DNA from: Lithobates sylvaticus
Lineage: Eukaryota; Chordata; Amphibia; Anura; Ranidae
DNA length: 64,000 nucleotides
Direction: 5' to 3'
Assembly (NCBI GenBank): GCA_028564925.1
Contig: CM053033.1
Coordinates: 85,776,468 to 85,840,467 of the forward strand
Shown piece by piece: positions 45,601 to 56,775 of this stretch. A program made the position numbers and the translations under genes. Within the stretch, counting starts at the first letter, position 1. Each line of letters starts with the position of its first letter. A model generated the notes under the pieces. The model was given only the letters and a program-made list of their open reading frames with translations. It made no database searches and was not told where the DNA came from.

Positions 45601-46110
45601 AGTCAGGAGGGACATCACTGGGGTCAGGTTGAGAGGGATGAACTGTGCTAGGTCCCTATGAATCACTACTCCTAAATACTTAAATTGTGAAACCCGCTAA
45701 AGAGGTGTATCCGCTGGTATCGAAGCCTCCAAGGAGTGCAATGCGAAGATAACAGATTTTCCCCAGTTAATGCATATGCCAGAGTATCTACCAAAAGTGT
45801 TGATAAGTGATAGGGCAGCCCCTAGTGAATTTCAGGTGATCCTAAAGGTTCAGCAGGGTATCATCCGCGTAGAGGGATATTTTCTCTTGGACAGAGAATA
45901 CAGCTGACTAAAGGGGGAGGAGCGTATGAGAATCGCCATCAGCTCTATGGCCCTGTCGGGTACCCCTGTGTAGGCGGAAGGGTGGGGATAGAGTTGACCC
46001 AGTGCGAACCCTAGCCTTGGGGGACTTTGTATGCAAAGTGGGAGTGTATGTTTGCAATACACACACATGACCAGTCCCAGTATTATAAGAGAGATTGCAT
46101 GCACTATAGC
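45590..46110 (-). mobile_element. Inverted copy of the L1 reverse transcriptase segment
   Basis: The minus strand of this block repeats the + strand of 44600-44965 (landmarks gttcgcactgg...caactctatcccc, cagctgtattctctgtccaa, cccctagtaaatttc-like, gacatccctcctgactc-like). It retains the motif YADDTLLN and a further stretch (ICINWGKSVIFALHSLEAS and SQFKYLGVVIH in outline) that the + copy has lost. The two form a tail-to-tail inverted pair. Confidence 0.8.
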
Positions 46111-48072
46111 TCACCTGTATACACCCTCGGTGTATCCAGTAAAGGTTGATTGCAGTAAATATTAGGACGGGGTTAAGATGCCTGAAATTTGCCTCAAAAC
46201 TCTGTGCAGACTTTTAGGCAAAGCAGTGAGCCAGTCATATGATTAGGAAATGCAATTTCTAAAACCATAAAATACTGCTGACATGGATGCAAGGAAGCCA
46301 GTTTTGTGTTTTGTTTGGCAGTTGTAGAAAATTGTTACTAGCTTCATATTAAAACATTAAAGCCATTATCTATATTTAAATGTGAAATGGTTTATGTAGT
46401 ATTTGTACACGTTATATCAGTTTAGTGGAGTTTTCCTGTACCGTGATTGGGGGATCTAGGAGTTACGGTAAAAGGGGACAGTTTAGTAGAAATGTACATT
46501 TATGATGTGTCTTTTTCCAGCCAATAGTAGCAAAAATTCTTTAGTTGAGCATCAGCATGAAATTATTGGAAAGACAATTTTGAAATTTACTACCTTTGTG
46601 ACGTTTTTTCAAATCTCTTCCATGAGATGGATGCTGAAACTCCTCCAGCCCCTATGAAATCACAAGCCCGGGAGGCTCATATATCTTAACAATTTATGAA
46701 AAAATCTCCAACAATTTTGTGATTGCGGAGTATCAAGAAGAGAAATGTTTTTTGTTTCATTTTTGGAAGGAGTTGAAGGAGAAAACATTTCCATGACTCT
46801 GTCCCAAAAGCAAATTTCAAACAGTAACATGTAATGAGATTATCTCATTTTTGAACTTGAGTTGCACAAATTTTGGGAGACATAAACCAGCGTTCCTTAC
46901 AGCAGAGATAAGAGCTGGATGCCTTTTCGTGAACGCCTGTTTTGTCAAAGTGCCCTGTAAGCCCTTGTTTTACCCTGCTGACCTATTACAATCTGTTAAA
47001 GACACGTGAGAGAACTTAAAATGACATTTTCATGATTAAAGCTAAATCTGTTTTCAGTTTTTTTTCCCTCCATATATCTCACTTAAGAAAATATGCAGTT
47101 TTTGCCATATTTATTGCTCAGCCCAAATCAGAATATATACTTTTTAGGAAGAGGGGACTGAGAGATCACCAATAGAAAACGAAGAAGATACAGACGAAGA
47201 GATATTGGAAGGAGCAGTTTTTCAGGAGGAGTATTTCAGGAGCGAAAAGTTAGATTGAGGAAGGAGTGGAGTCCTCCATCAGCACAGAGTATTTCAAGAG
47301 AGGAAAGTAAAGCCTGGTAGACAGTATTGTGTTTTTTTTTTTTTTTTTGTTAAAACCCAGCGGGCTGGTCAAAGTCAAAAGTTCACAATGAAACTGAAGT
47401 AACTTAATATGATCTATGCCAGTTTCTGCGTTTCTGTGCGTGACCTGTCTCAACCGTGAATTCCAGCGCATAGTCACATTTACAGAATTATGTAGTAGCG
47501 TCAACCGCAAAACCACAATGACATCATTCTGCAATTGAATCAATTACAATCCACGCTAATGGGTGTTCTAATGAGAAGTCATTAGCTTTTAATTTTTCTC
47601 TAGACTGTAAAATATTGTGCATGTATATTGGCATCGCTGGTATGTTGATGAGATAGGCTTTAGGGAAAAGTTTATATAAACTGAGCAAAGTGACTGGGTC
47701 ATCACACGAGGTCTGCCTTAAATTCAGTTTTCTGTTCATTTCAAACAGCTTATTTGCTGAACAGACAGAAGCGACCTACTACAAAGAGCAGCATTGATGG
47801 GTCCAGTTGCACAGAGTTTTTTGTGTGTCTTTTACAGGCTCCAGTAGTGGGATTTATCTCTAATCGTCTCTGACTTCCCCCAGTAGACCCTAAGAAATGT
47901 GTTACCCTGACATGTGGTGGTCCTAGATTTTTTTTTATTTTTTTACACTGGCTATATATATAATATACACAGGTCTGGTGGTTACTACGCTCATTCTTAC
48001 TACTCCTGTTCTTCATTCTTTCTAAGCCTTCTTCCCTCTCATACCCTGCTGCTTATCTTTCTTTTCTTGTCC
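46111..48072. other. Intronic sequence, nothing recognised
   Basis: About 2 kb of mostly AT-rich DNA with a T18 run near 47332. Open frames on the minus strand (47250-48016) have no domain. No transposon ends seen. Confidence 0.5.
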
Positions 48073-48559
48073 ATCTAGGACAGGGGTGCCCAACCTTTTG
48101 AGGAGCGAGGGCCACTTTAGCAACTTGGTAACCGGTCGCGGGCCACAATGAGCGTAGCGGGCGGATGGCAGGTCTGTGTCCACTCTGCATATGTAGAGCA
48201 GGCACAGATGCAGCCCGCTCTACCTTAAGGGCCCTCCGATCTGCCCAGATAGAAGGGGACAGATCCCCTTCTGTTTTTTTTTAAGCAGATCAGATTGCAG
48301 ATAGGCGGGTGTAAGCAGACATGAGTCTGTTTACATCTGCCGCTCTATAGAGGTGAATGGAGGGTCTGATTGGGTCCACCTGAAAAACAGACAGGCAGAC
48401 CCGATCGGACCGATCGTGTGAAAGGGGACTAATGCTGCTTTCACACTGATGCACAGCGGTTTACCTGCTCCTCAACTGACCTTGGTCTTCACTTCTTCCT
48501 CAGGATTCCTGCAGCTGGTTGCTGCTGTTCCCCAGGGGGTTATAACTGGTGGCTGCTGC

Positions 48560-49469
48560 TGGCTGTCCTCCAGGGCTGGTACTGCTGGCTGGTACTGCTG
48601 TTGGGTACTGCCTGCTGGTACTGCTGGCTGGTACTGCTGGCGGGTACTGGTACTGCTGGCTGGTACTGGTACTTCTGGCTGAAACTGCTTGCTGCTACTG
48701 GTACTGCTGGCGGGTGCTGGTGGGTACTGGTACTGCTGGTGGGTACTGGTGCTGCTGGTGGGTACTGGTACTGCTGGCTGGTACTGCTGGCGGGTACTGG
48801 TACTGCTGGCTGGTACTGGTACTGCTGACTGGTACTGGTGGATGGTGGTACTGCTGGTGGGTACTGGTACTGCTGGCGGGTACTGGTACTGCTGGCTGAA
48901 ACTGCTTGCTGCTACTGATACTGCTGGCGGGTGCTGGTGGGTACTGGTGCTGCTGGTGGGTACTGGTGCTGCTGGTGGGTACTGGTGCTGCTGACTGGTA
49001 CTGGTACTGCTGGCTGGTACTGCTGGCTGGTACTGGTGACTGGAACTGGTGGCTAGTACTGGTGGTTGGTACTGGTACTGCTGGCTGGTACTGGTACTGC
49101 TGGCTGGTACTGGTACTGCTGGCTGATACTGGTACTGCTGGCTGATACTGGTACTGCTGGCTGATACTGGTACTGCTGGCTGATACTCGTACTGCTGGCT
49201 GATACTCGTACTGCTGGCTGATACTCGTACTGCTGGCTGATACTGGTACTGCTGGCTGATACTGGTACTGCTGGCTGATACTGGTACTGCTGGCTGATAC
49301 TGGTACTGCTGGCTGGTACTGGTACTGCTGGCTGGTGCTGGAACTGGTGGCTAGTACTGGTGGTTGGTACTGCTGGTGGGTACTGGTACTGCTGGCTGGT
49401 ACTTGTACTGTTGGTGGGTACTGATACTGCTGGTTGGTACTGGTATTGCTGGCGGGTACTGCTGGCTGG
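48560..49469 (+). repeat. 19-bp minisatellite, left part
   Basis: The unit is tactggtactgctggctga with a 19-bp period, most regular at 49080-49330. Variants gggtactgg and cgggtactgg give higher-order blocks. Because 19 is not a multiple of three, each frame reads the same 19-residue peptide cycle; a 302-codon minus-strand frame is the result. Confidence 0.93.
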
Positions 49470-50039
49470 CAGGGCCGCTGATAGGCCAGTACAACTGGCC
49501 CCGTTGTACCGGGCCCGGCCAGCAGGGGGGCCCGGGGCAACCTGAACACAGAACTAATCAATGCAAAAAAAGAAAAAATTAATAAATTGTCCAGCCGAGT
49601 CATACAACAGCCGCCACTAGCCCAGCCCCCCCCCCCCCACCCCCGTTTCTTTTTGCGTTTTTTTTTTTTTTTTTAGCTCAATATCTGCACTGCACGTGGC
49701 TAGAGGGGGAGGGACTATTTTTTCTATTTCGGGCGCGGAAGAATGTCTCTACCGCGCCCGCCCCTCATACTGGCTCAAGTCCCGGCCAGCACGTCCTTCC
49801 CTGGCGCTGCGGAGTGATTCCTCTCCTCTGCTCTGTCGGCCCGGCCCGAGAGAAGAAGCAGTGAGGCGAGCGGCGGCACCGGCGGCAGAAGAAAAAAAAG
49901 AAGCAGCTGGCATTTGATTTTAATCGTTTGTGGACACCCGCACTCCAGTCCAGGCAGCAGCATGATCAGGGAGGAAGTGACTCCTCCTGGGGCCCGGCTA
50001 ACACAGGTGTGTGCTTGCTTGGGGGGGCGGGGGGATTCC

Positions 50040-50915
50040 AGATCTACTAGCACTGCAGCAGCATCTATACATTACATCATTGGCGGCATGGGTGGCACTG
50101 TCTGCAGGTAGCACATGTGTTATGGCCCATAACGCATGTGCTGCCTGCAGACAGTGCCAACCATGCCGCCAATGCCGTAATGTGCTGCAGACAGTGCGAC
50201 CCATGACGCTAATCCCAAAATGCATGTGCTTCCTGCAGAGACAGTGCCACCCATGCAGCCAGTGGCATTATGTGCTGCAGACAGTGCTACCCATGCTGCC
50301 AATGGCATTATGCCATTGGCGGCATGGGTGGCACTGTCTGCAGCACAATATGGCATTGGCGGCATGGTTGGCACTGTCAGCAGGCAGCACATGCGTTATG
50401 GCATTAGCGTCATGGGTGGCACTGTCTGCAGCACATTGCGGCATGGGTGGCACTGTCTGCAGGCAGCACATGCGTTATGGCATTAGCATCATGGGTGGCA
50501 TTGTCTGCAGCAAATGGCAGCATGGGTGGCACTTTCTGCAGCACAATAGGGCATTGGCGGCATGGGTGGCACTGTCTGCAGGTAGCACATGCGTTATGGC
50601 CCATAACGCATGTGCTGCCTGCAGAGATAATGCCACCCATGCCGCCAATGCCTCAAAGTGCTGCAGAGACAATGCCACCAATGCCATAATGTGCTGCAGA
50701 AACAGTGCCACCTATGCCGCCAATGCCGTAATGTGCTGCAGACCGTGCCACCCATGCTGCCAATGCCATAATGTGCTGCAGACAGTGCCACCCATGCTGC
50801 CAATGGCGTTATGCCATTGGCGGCATGGGTGGCACTGTCTGCAGCACAATATGGCATTGGCAGCATGGGTGGCACTGTCTCTGCAGTACATTATGGCATT
50901 GGCATGTCCCACTGC
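50040..50915. repeat. Minisatellite in alternating orientation, unit about 40 bp
   Basis: The unit cattggcggcatgggtggca followed by ctgtctgcagcacaatatgg appears many times. Blocks in forward sense alternate with blocks in inverse sense (tgccacccatgccgccaatg), so the array can fold into large hairpins; the turn points include about 50130, 50310, 50605 and 50815. Confidence 0.9.
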
Positions 50916-50919
50916 CAAG

Positions 50920-51250
50920 TCGCTGATCGCCACCATTACTAGTAAAAATAAATAAAAAATACATAAATATATCACATGTATTGTATTTGTAGATGCTATA
51001 ACTTTTGTGCAAACCAATCAAGAAATGCTTTTTGCGATTTTTTTTTTATTTATTTTTTTACAAAAAATATGTTACAGAATACATATTGGCCTAAACTACT
51101 GAAGAAATTTAATTTGTTAAAATTTTTTATTGCAGAAAGTAAAAAATATACATTTTTTTATTTTCAAAATTGTTTTTATTTATTTGTTTAGAAACGCAAA
51201 AAGTAAAAACCGCAGAGGTGACCAAATACCACCAAAAGAAAATAATTATA
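50920..51250 (+). repeat. TTAA-family AT-rich core inside the inner hAT element
   Basis: The order cgctgatcgccaccattact, a gctataacttttgtgcaaacc block, caaaaaatatgt, aaaaaccgcagaggtgacca and ataccaccaaaagaaa matches 17570-17910. No TTAA end is present. Confidence 0.75.
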
Positions 51251-51409
51251 TCACTTGTAGACAGACCTGCACTTTTTTTCAAGGCAGGGTCTGGGGAGGG
51301 GCCAGGGGTGTGGCTGAAGGAGGGACCAGAGGCGGGGCCAGGGGTGGAGCTGAAGGGGGCCCCGTCAGATTGGCTGTATGGGGCCCCATGATTTCTATCA
51401 GCGGCCCTG

Positions 51410-52150
51410 CTGGCTGGTACTGCTGGTGGGTACTGGTACTGCTGGCTGGTACTGGTGGCGGGTACTGCTGGCTGGTACTGGTACTGCTGGTGGGTACTGG
51501 TACAGCTGGTGGGTACTGATACTGCTGACGGGTACTGGTACTGCTGGCGGGTACTGGTGACTGGTACTGGTGGCTAGTACTGCTGGTGGGTACTGGTACT
51601 GCTGGCTGGTATTGGTGGCGGGTACTGATACTGCTGGCGGGTACTGGTGACTGGTACTGGTGGCTAGTACTGCTGGTGGGTACTGGTAATGCTGGCTGGT
51701 ACTGGTGGCGGGTACTACTGTCTGGTACTGGTACTGCTGGTGGGTACTGATACTGCTGGCGGGTACTGGTTCTGCTGGCTGGTACTGGTGGCTAGCACTG
51801 CTGGCTCGTACTGGTGGCGGGTACTGATACTGCTGGCGGGTACTGGTGGCTAGTACTGGTGGTGGGTACTGGTACTTCTGGCTGGTACTGGTGGCGGGTA
51901 CTGGTACTGGTACTGCTGGCGGGTACTGGTGACTGGTACTTCTGGTGGGTACTGGTACTTCTGGTGGGTACTGGTACTTCTGGTGGGTACTGGTACTGCT
52001 GGCGGGTACTGATACTGCTGGCAGGTACTGGTACTGCTGGCTGGTACTGCTGGTGGGTACTGCTGGCTGGTACTGCTGGTGGGTACTGGTACTTCTGGCT
52101 GGTACTTCTGGTGGGTACTGGTGACTGGTACTGGAACTGCTGGCTCTGGC
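51410..52150 (+). repeat. 19-bp minisatellite, right part
   Basis: The same unit and variants continue after the inner hAT element (tactgctggtgggtactgg and so on). The repeat must have existed before that insertion. Confidence 0.93.
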
Positions 52151-52436
52151 ACTGTTGGCTGCTGTGAGATCTCAGGAAGCATGCAGCTGCAGTACAGAGC
52201 TTCCTGTCAAAGGCGGAGTACATTTGATATCACTCCGCCTGTGAAGGAGCTGGCGCTATACAGGAAGCATCGGCTCTGCTTACTTTAGCGGCGGCTCCAT
52301 TGTTTTCGCTGATGCTCGGAGATGGCGGGTCAGGAACCCGCGATCAGGGCTTGCCGACCCGCCATCTCAGAGCAAGACGTGGCGGGCCACCTCGGATGGC
52401 GCCGCGGGCCACGGGTTGGGCACCCCTGATCTAGGA

Positions 52437-52726
52437 CTCAGGGCCTGGTTTATTATTATTATTATTTTTTTGTATGTTTTTATTTTTTTATTTTTTTTTT
52501 TTAAGTATTTATTTTTCTTGTTACTTTACATTCATAGAATGTAATCGCTTCAGTTGGATATGGTGTCATGCAACCATCCTTTTTGATATGGCAACACATT
52601 TCTTCCTTTGTTTCTTTTGGTACATTAGGCACCCCATTTGCTTACCGAGTACCTGTTATGATGTATTGTTTTATTTTTCTTCAATTTGTAGTACTGCTAC
52701 CTTGACATGTCATGAAATGTCTCATA
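52437..52726. other. Intronic AT-rich sequence
   Basis: T-rich with simple tattatt runs; nothing else recognised. Confidence 0.5.
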
Positions 52727-52829
52727 TACAGTCAGGTCCATAAATATTGGGACATCGACACAATTCTAATCTTTTTGGCTCTATACACCACCACAATGCA
52801 TTTGAAATTAAACGAACAAGATGTGCTTT

Positions 52830-53117
52830 AAAGACTTCTTTGGTCATCCAGCACAGTTGTTTTCCGTGGTCTTCCGGGTTGCTGAGCTCACCGGTGCATT
52901 CTTTCTTTTTAAGGATGTTCCAAACAGTTGGTTTGGACACATCTAATGTTTTTGCTATCTCTCTGATGGGTTTGTTTTGTTTTTTCAGCCTAATGATGGC
53001 TTGCTTCACTAATAGTGACAGCTCTTTGGAAATGCAAATAGCACACTTGAAGAACTCTGGACCTTTTATCTGCTCCTTGTAAATGGGATAATGAGGGAAT
53101 AACACACACCTGGCCAT
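52830..53117 (-). pseudogene. Tc1 transposase, DNA-binding head only
   Basis: The frame includes KELSLLVKQAIIRLKKQNKP, IREIAKTLDVSKPTVWNILK (helix-turn-helix) and the start of the linker. The DDE domain is absent through internal deletion. Confidence 0.85.
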
Positions 53118-53158
53118 GGAACAGCTGAGCAGCCAATTGTCCCATTACTTTTGGCCCC

Positions 53159-54156
53159 TTAACCACTTCCAGACCGGACCATTTTGCTGGCTTAAGACCA
53201 GACCACTTTTTGCGATTCGGCACTGCGTCGCTTTAACTGACAATTGCGCGGTCGTGCGACAAGGCTCCCAAACAAAATTTACGTCCTTTTTTCCCCACAA
53301 ATAGAGCTTTTTTTTGGTGGCATTTGATCGCCCCTGCGGTTTTTATTTTTTGCGCTATAAACAAAGAAAGCGACAATTTGGAAAAAAACGCATTATTTTT
53401 TACTTTTTGCTATAATAAATATCCCCCAAAAATATATTAAAAAAATGTTTTTTCCCTCAGTTTAGGCCGATACGTATTCTTCTACATATTTTTGGTAAAA
53501 AAAAATCGCAATAAGCGATTATTGATTGGTTTGCGCAAAAGTTATAGCGTTTACAAAATAGGGGATAGTTTCATAGCATATTTATTAATATTTTTTTTTT
53601 TTTTTTACTAGTAATGGTGGCGATCAGCGATTTATTATTTTTTTTTATTGTGACTGCGACATTATGGCGGACACATCGGACATTTTTGACACATTTTTGG
53701 GACCATTGTCATTTATACAGCAATCAGTGCTATTTAAATGCACTGATTCCTGTGTAAATGACACTGGCAGTGAAGGGGTTAACCAAGGGGTGGCAGTGTC
53801 GGGGTTAAATGTTCCTAAGGGCGTGTTACTAACTGTGGGGGGCGTGGCTGTGTGTTGGTGAACACTGATTTCTGCAGAGATCAGTGTCACTTGTTGCTAG
53901 GCAGAACGGGGAGATGCTGTTTACTTCCGCATCTCCCTGTTCAGCCTTCCAGTGAGACGATCGCGGGTATCCCCGCGGTGATCGAGTACGCGGGACCCGC
54001 GACCGGACTCACGGGGGTCCCGACCGGCGCACACCGCCGGCGGCGCGCACGCGATGGCATGGCAGCATTCTTAAAGGGACGTACCTGTACACCCTTATGC
54101 CTGTCCGTGCCATTCTACCAACGTACATCGGCGCGCGCCGGTCGGGAACCGGTTAA
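53159..54156 (-). mobile_element. TTAA-flanked element inside the Tc1 copy, 998 bp
   Basis: TTAA at both ends; left end ccacttccagaccggaccat, right end ggtcgggaaccgg. The AT-rich core lies to the left and the GC-rich stem with gccattctaccaacgtacat to the right, so it is in the opposite orientation to the copies at 17094 and 23264. Confidence 0.85.
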
Positions 54157-54305
54157 AAAGTGGGAGGCACATATACAAATTGTTGTAATTCCTACACCAT
54201 TCACCTGATTTGGATGTAAATACCATCAAATTAAAACTGAAAGTCCGCAGTTATAGCACATCTTGTTTGTTTCCCTGTGTCCCAATATTTATGGACCTGA
54301 CTGTA

Positions 54306-54842
54306 CTTTGAACATATCCTTCTACTACCTGTGGTATCTAAGTACTAAACGTTTATATTCTTTTTTTATTTCAAAATTAATTCACAGTTGCCTCTAAATG
54401 TGTCACTGTTTCAGAGCTGGGGTGCACTAGTTTTTTGTGTATTTTCTTATAGGGAATCAATTCAGAGGTATGACACTATCGATTGGTTCTCTAATGGTTG
54501 CACCAACCAAAGAATTGGTGGAGATTTTCTAGCATCAAAAGAGTTCTAACTATCACACGTTTCAATCTGCCAACATATATGCAAATCTGAAATAAAAATG
54601 TTTTTTCCTAGGTTAAAGTATTATGCTGGCAATACACTGGATGACTTTTGGTGTGGTTCAACTGTACACCTGTGGCTGTATGAATTATAGCATTGCTGGG
54701 ATTGTTCAAATTGATAACTTCTCTTGTTATCAGCAGTCTGCCCAGCATGATTACCTGTCGCCTTGGAATATCATTGAGGAGTTTGTCAAATCTTTGTTAG
54801 GCTGAGCCAGTTTTGAACTCTTTTGAAGAGGGACTGCACATT
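54306..54842. other. Intronic sequence, nothing recognised
   Basis: No transposon end or coding frame that I can support. Confidence 0.5.
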
Positions 54843-55070
54843 AAAGTAGAACTAAACTAGCGTGAGGATTATAACCCCTGTCAGTTTTGGTTGTGTAATC
54901 TGTCCCATGAGAGAGATTTCCCTTCACTTCTTGTGATATACAAATCAGGAAGTGAGAGAAAATCCCTTCAAAGTGAGGGAATCTAGAACTAGTGTCTCCA
55001 TTGGAAGATTTCCATTTTATTTGTTTTCTGGTAGCAAACCAAAGTTTGGGGTTTTTCTTTCAGTTTTACT
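54843..55070. repeat. Interspersed repeat related to 22195-22530
   Basis: It keeps the order ttaaagtagaactaaac, atttcccttcacttcttg, caggaagtgagagaaaatcc and gtgtctcc. Short and non-coding. Confidence 0.55.
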
Positions 55071-55110
55071 CAGTGAATAATGGTATATATGAGAGAGAGG
55101 ATGAATCTCC

Positions 55111-55440
55111 CTAAGGCCTCATGTACACTGCTGCTGCTAAACAGATGTTTAGGAGTGGTTGGGCATTTTTTTCAGCTGCTCCTGAACTCTCCTCTGTTAT
55201 CTTATCGGTACATGTATACAGGGTCCTTTATAGTCAATTCTAGGCAGTTGAGTTTAGAGGCCTTTTTTAGAAAGCTAAAAAATGAGTTCAGACGCTGAGT
55301 TTAGAGGCATTTCAAGTGCTAAACATGGTAACTCACGCTTAGCCGCGTTTCGTTTACAGGCATTTTTGGCTATTTTGAAAAAAAAAAATAAATGCAAATG
55401 CTTCTAAACGCAAATGCGATGAAAACCTGACAGTTGTTCC
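55111..55440. repeat. Probable MITE fragment beginning aaggcctcatgtacactg
   Basis: The start resembles the end of a short frog element, and the interior has self-similar stretches (gctgagtttagaggc, gcagttgagtttagaggcct, cttctaaacgcaaatgc). Right end unclear. Confidence 0.4.
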
Positions 55441-55799
55441 TAACACTCTACACTTTATCAAAAACTAAAAAAAGTTGGCCTTTAGTTGTAATTATAGTGG
55501 TTTTAAAGACCTTAACCACTTCAATACTGGGCACTTAAACACCTTCCTGCCCAGACCAATTTTGAGCTTTCAGCGCTCTCACACTTTGAATGACAATTGC
55601 GCGGTCATGCAACACTGTACCCAAATGAAATTTTTATCATTTTTTCCCCACAAATAGAGCTTTCTTTTGGTGGTATTTGATTACCTCTGCGGTTTTTATT
55701 TTTTGCTAAACAAATAAAAAAAGACCGAAAATTTTGAAAAAAAAAATGTTTTCTTTTTGTTTCAGTTTCAAAACTTTGTAAATAAGTAAGTTTTCTCCT

Positions 55800-56190
55800 T
55801 CACTGATGGGCACTGATAGGTCTGCACTGATGGGCACTGATAAGGCGGCACCGATGGGCACCGATGAAGTGGCACTGAGGTGGCATTGATGGGCACCGAT
55901 AGGCGGCACTGATAGGCGGCACTGATGGGCGACACTGATGGGCGACACGGGTGGGCACTGATGGGCGACACGGGTGGGCACTGATGGGCGACATGGATGG
56001 GCACTGATGGGTGGCACAAATTGGCACTGATGGCTGGCACAGATTGGCACGGATAGGCGGCACGGGTAGGCGGCACGGATGGGCACGGGTAGGCGGCACG
56101 GATGGGCACTGATAGGCGGCACGGATGGGCACTGATAGGCGGCATGGATGGACACTGATAGGTGGCACGGATAGGCACTGATAGGCAGCC
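55800..56190 (+). repeat. Minisatellite with gatgggcactgataggcggc unit
   Basis: Units built from gatgggcac, tgataggcggcac and gggtaggcggcac recur for about 390 bp. Minus-strand open frames here (up to 165 codons, Pro/Ser/Cys-rich) are by-products. Confidence 0.88.
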
Positions 56191-56454
56191 TTGTTTTTTA
56201 CTGATGGATGCCAATCAGTGCCAAACAATAATGCATGCCAATCAGTGATGCCCATTGTGGGCACTGATTGGCATCCATTGGGGGCACTGATTGGCATCCA
56301 TTGGGGGCACTGTGTGACACCCCTGGTGTTCTAGGGTGGCATACCTTTTGATGGGCATCCCTGGTGGTCTGGTGGCGTCCCTGGTGGTCCAGTGTGGGCA
56401 TCCTCGGGGGGGCTGCGCTGATAATCGATCAGCACAGACCCCCCCTGTCAGAGG

Positions 56455-56720
56455 AGCAGCCGATCGGCTCTCCTCTACTCGCGTCTGACAGACGCGAGTG
56501 AGGAAAAGCCGATTACCGGCTTTTCCTATTTACACTGTGATCAGCCGTGATTGGACACGGCTGATCACGTGGTAAAGAGTCTCCGTCGGAGACTCTTTAC
56601 CAAGATCGTAGTTGCGGGGTGTCAGACTGACACCCCGCAACAACGATCGCCGCGATGCGCGCCCCCGGGGGCGCGCAGCGGCTCAAAATCCTGAGGACGT
56701 CATATGACGTCCTGTCAGGA
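56455..56720. repeat. Series of strong hairpins in the TTAA element
   Basis: Perfect or near-perfect stems stand one after another: ctcgcgtctgac/gtcagacgcgag, gccgattaccggc, agagtctccgtcgg/ccgacggagactct-like, gtcagactgac, gcgcgcccccgggggcgcgc, and ctgaggacgtcatatgacgt/cctgtcagg. They lie between the minisatellite and the right end. Confidence 0.75.
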
Positions 56721-56775
56721 TTTTACAACCACTTTGCCGACGTCATTTGACAATGGACGGGCGGCAAGTGGTTAA

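Larger units (their letters stand above)
49470..51409. mobile_element. Inner hAT element inserted in the minisatellite
   Basis: The ends are cagggccgctgatag at 49470 and ctatcagcggccctg ending at 51409. The flanks read ctggctgg on both sides (49462-49469, 51410-51417), which fits an 8-bp TSD although the target is itself repetitive. Inside are a GC-rich left part, a palindromic array (50040-50915) and a stretch of the TTAA-family core (50920-51250). Confidence 0.88.
48081..52428. mobile_element. hAT element carrying a 19-bp minisatellite, with TSD
   Basis: The ends are caggggtgcccaacc at 48081 and ggttgggcacccctg ending at 52428. The flanks carry atctagga at 48073-48080 and 52429-52436. Subterminal parts (48100-48550, 52150-52428) are GC-rich and share gcgggccac motifs. 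The middle is a minisatellite of about 1.65 kb split by another hAT element. No transposase. Confidence 0.92.
52727..54305 (-). mobile_element. Tc1 deletion derivative with both ends and a TTAA insert
   Basis: The ends are tacagtcaggtccataaata at 52727 and the inverse ending at 54305, with TA at the borders. This end belongs to a Tc1 family widespread in fish and frogs. Most of the transposase has been lost: the left subterminal region joins the coding part near 52835. A 998-bp TTAA element (53159-54156) interrupts the rest. Confidence 0.9.
55512..56775 (-). mobile_element. TTAA-flanked element with internal minisatellite, 1.26 kb
   Basis: TTAA at both ends; left end ccacttcaatactgggcact, right end ggcggcaagtgg. 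The left third has the shared core (gacaattgcgcggtcatgca, ccccacaaatagagctttct, tctgcggtttttatttttt). The middle is a minisatellite and the right third is rich in palindromes. Confidence 0.82.

Noticed and set aside
47250-48016. Three minus-strand frames of 71-97 codons
   Set aside because: AT-rich, no domain, no splice context; consistent with chance.
50011-50955. 314-codon + strand frame, Cys/His/Ala-rich
   Set aside because: It is produced by the 40-bp alternating minisatellite inside a hAT element.
48560-52150. Possible CRISPR-like array
   Set aside because: The units are contiguous 19-bp tandem copies without unique spacers, in a vertebrate genome.
55706-56297. Three overlapping minus-strand frames rich in Cys, Pro and Ser
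   Set aside because: They are translations of the gatgggcactgataggcggc minisatellite.
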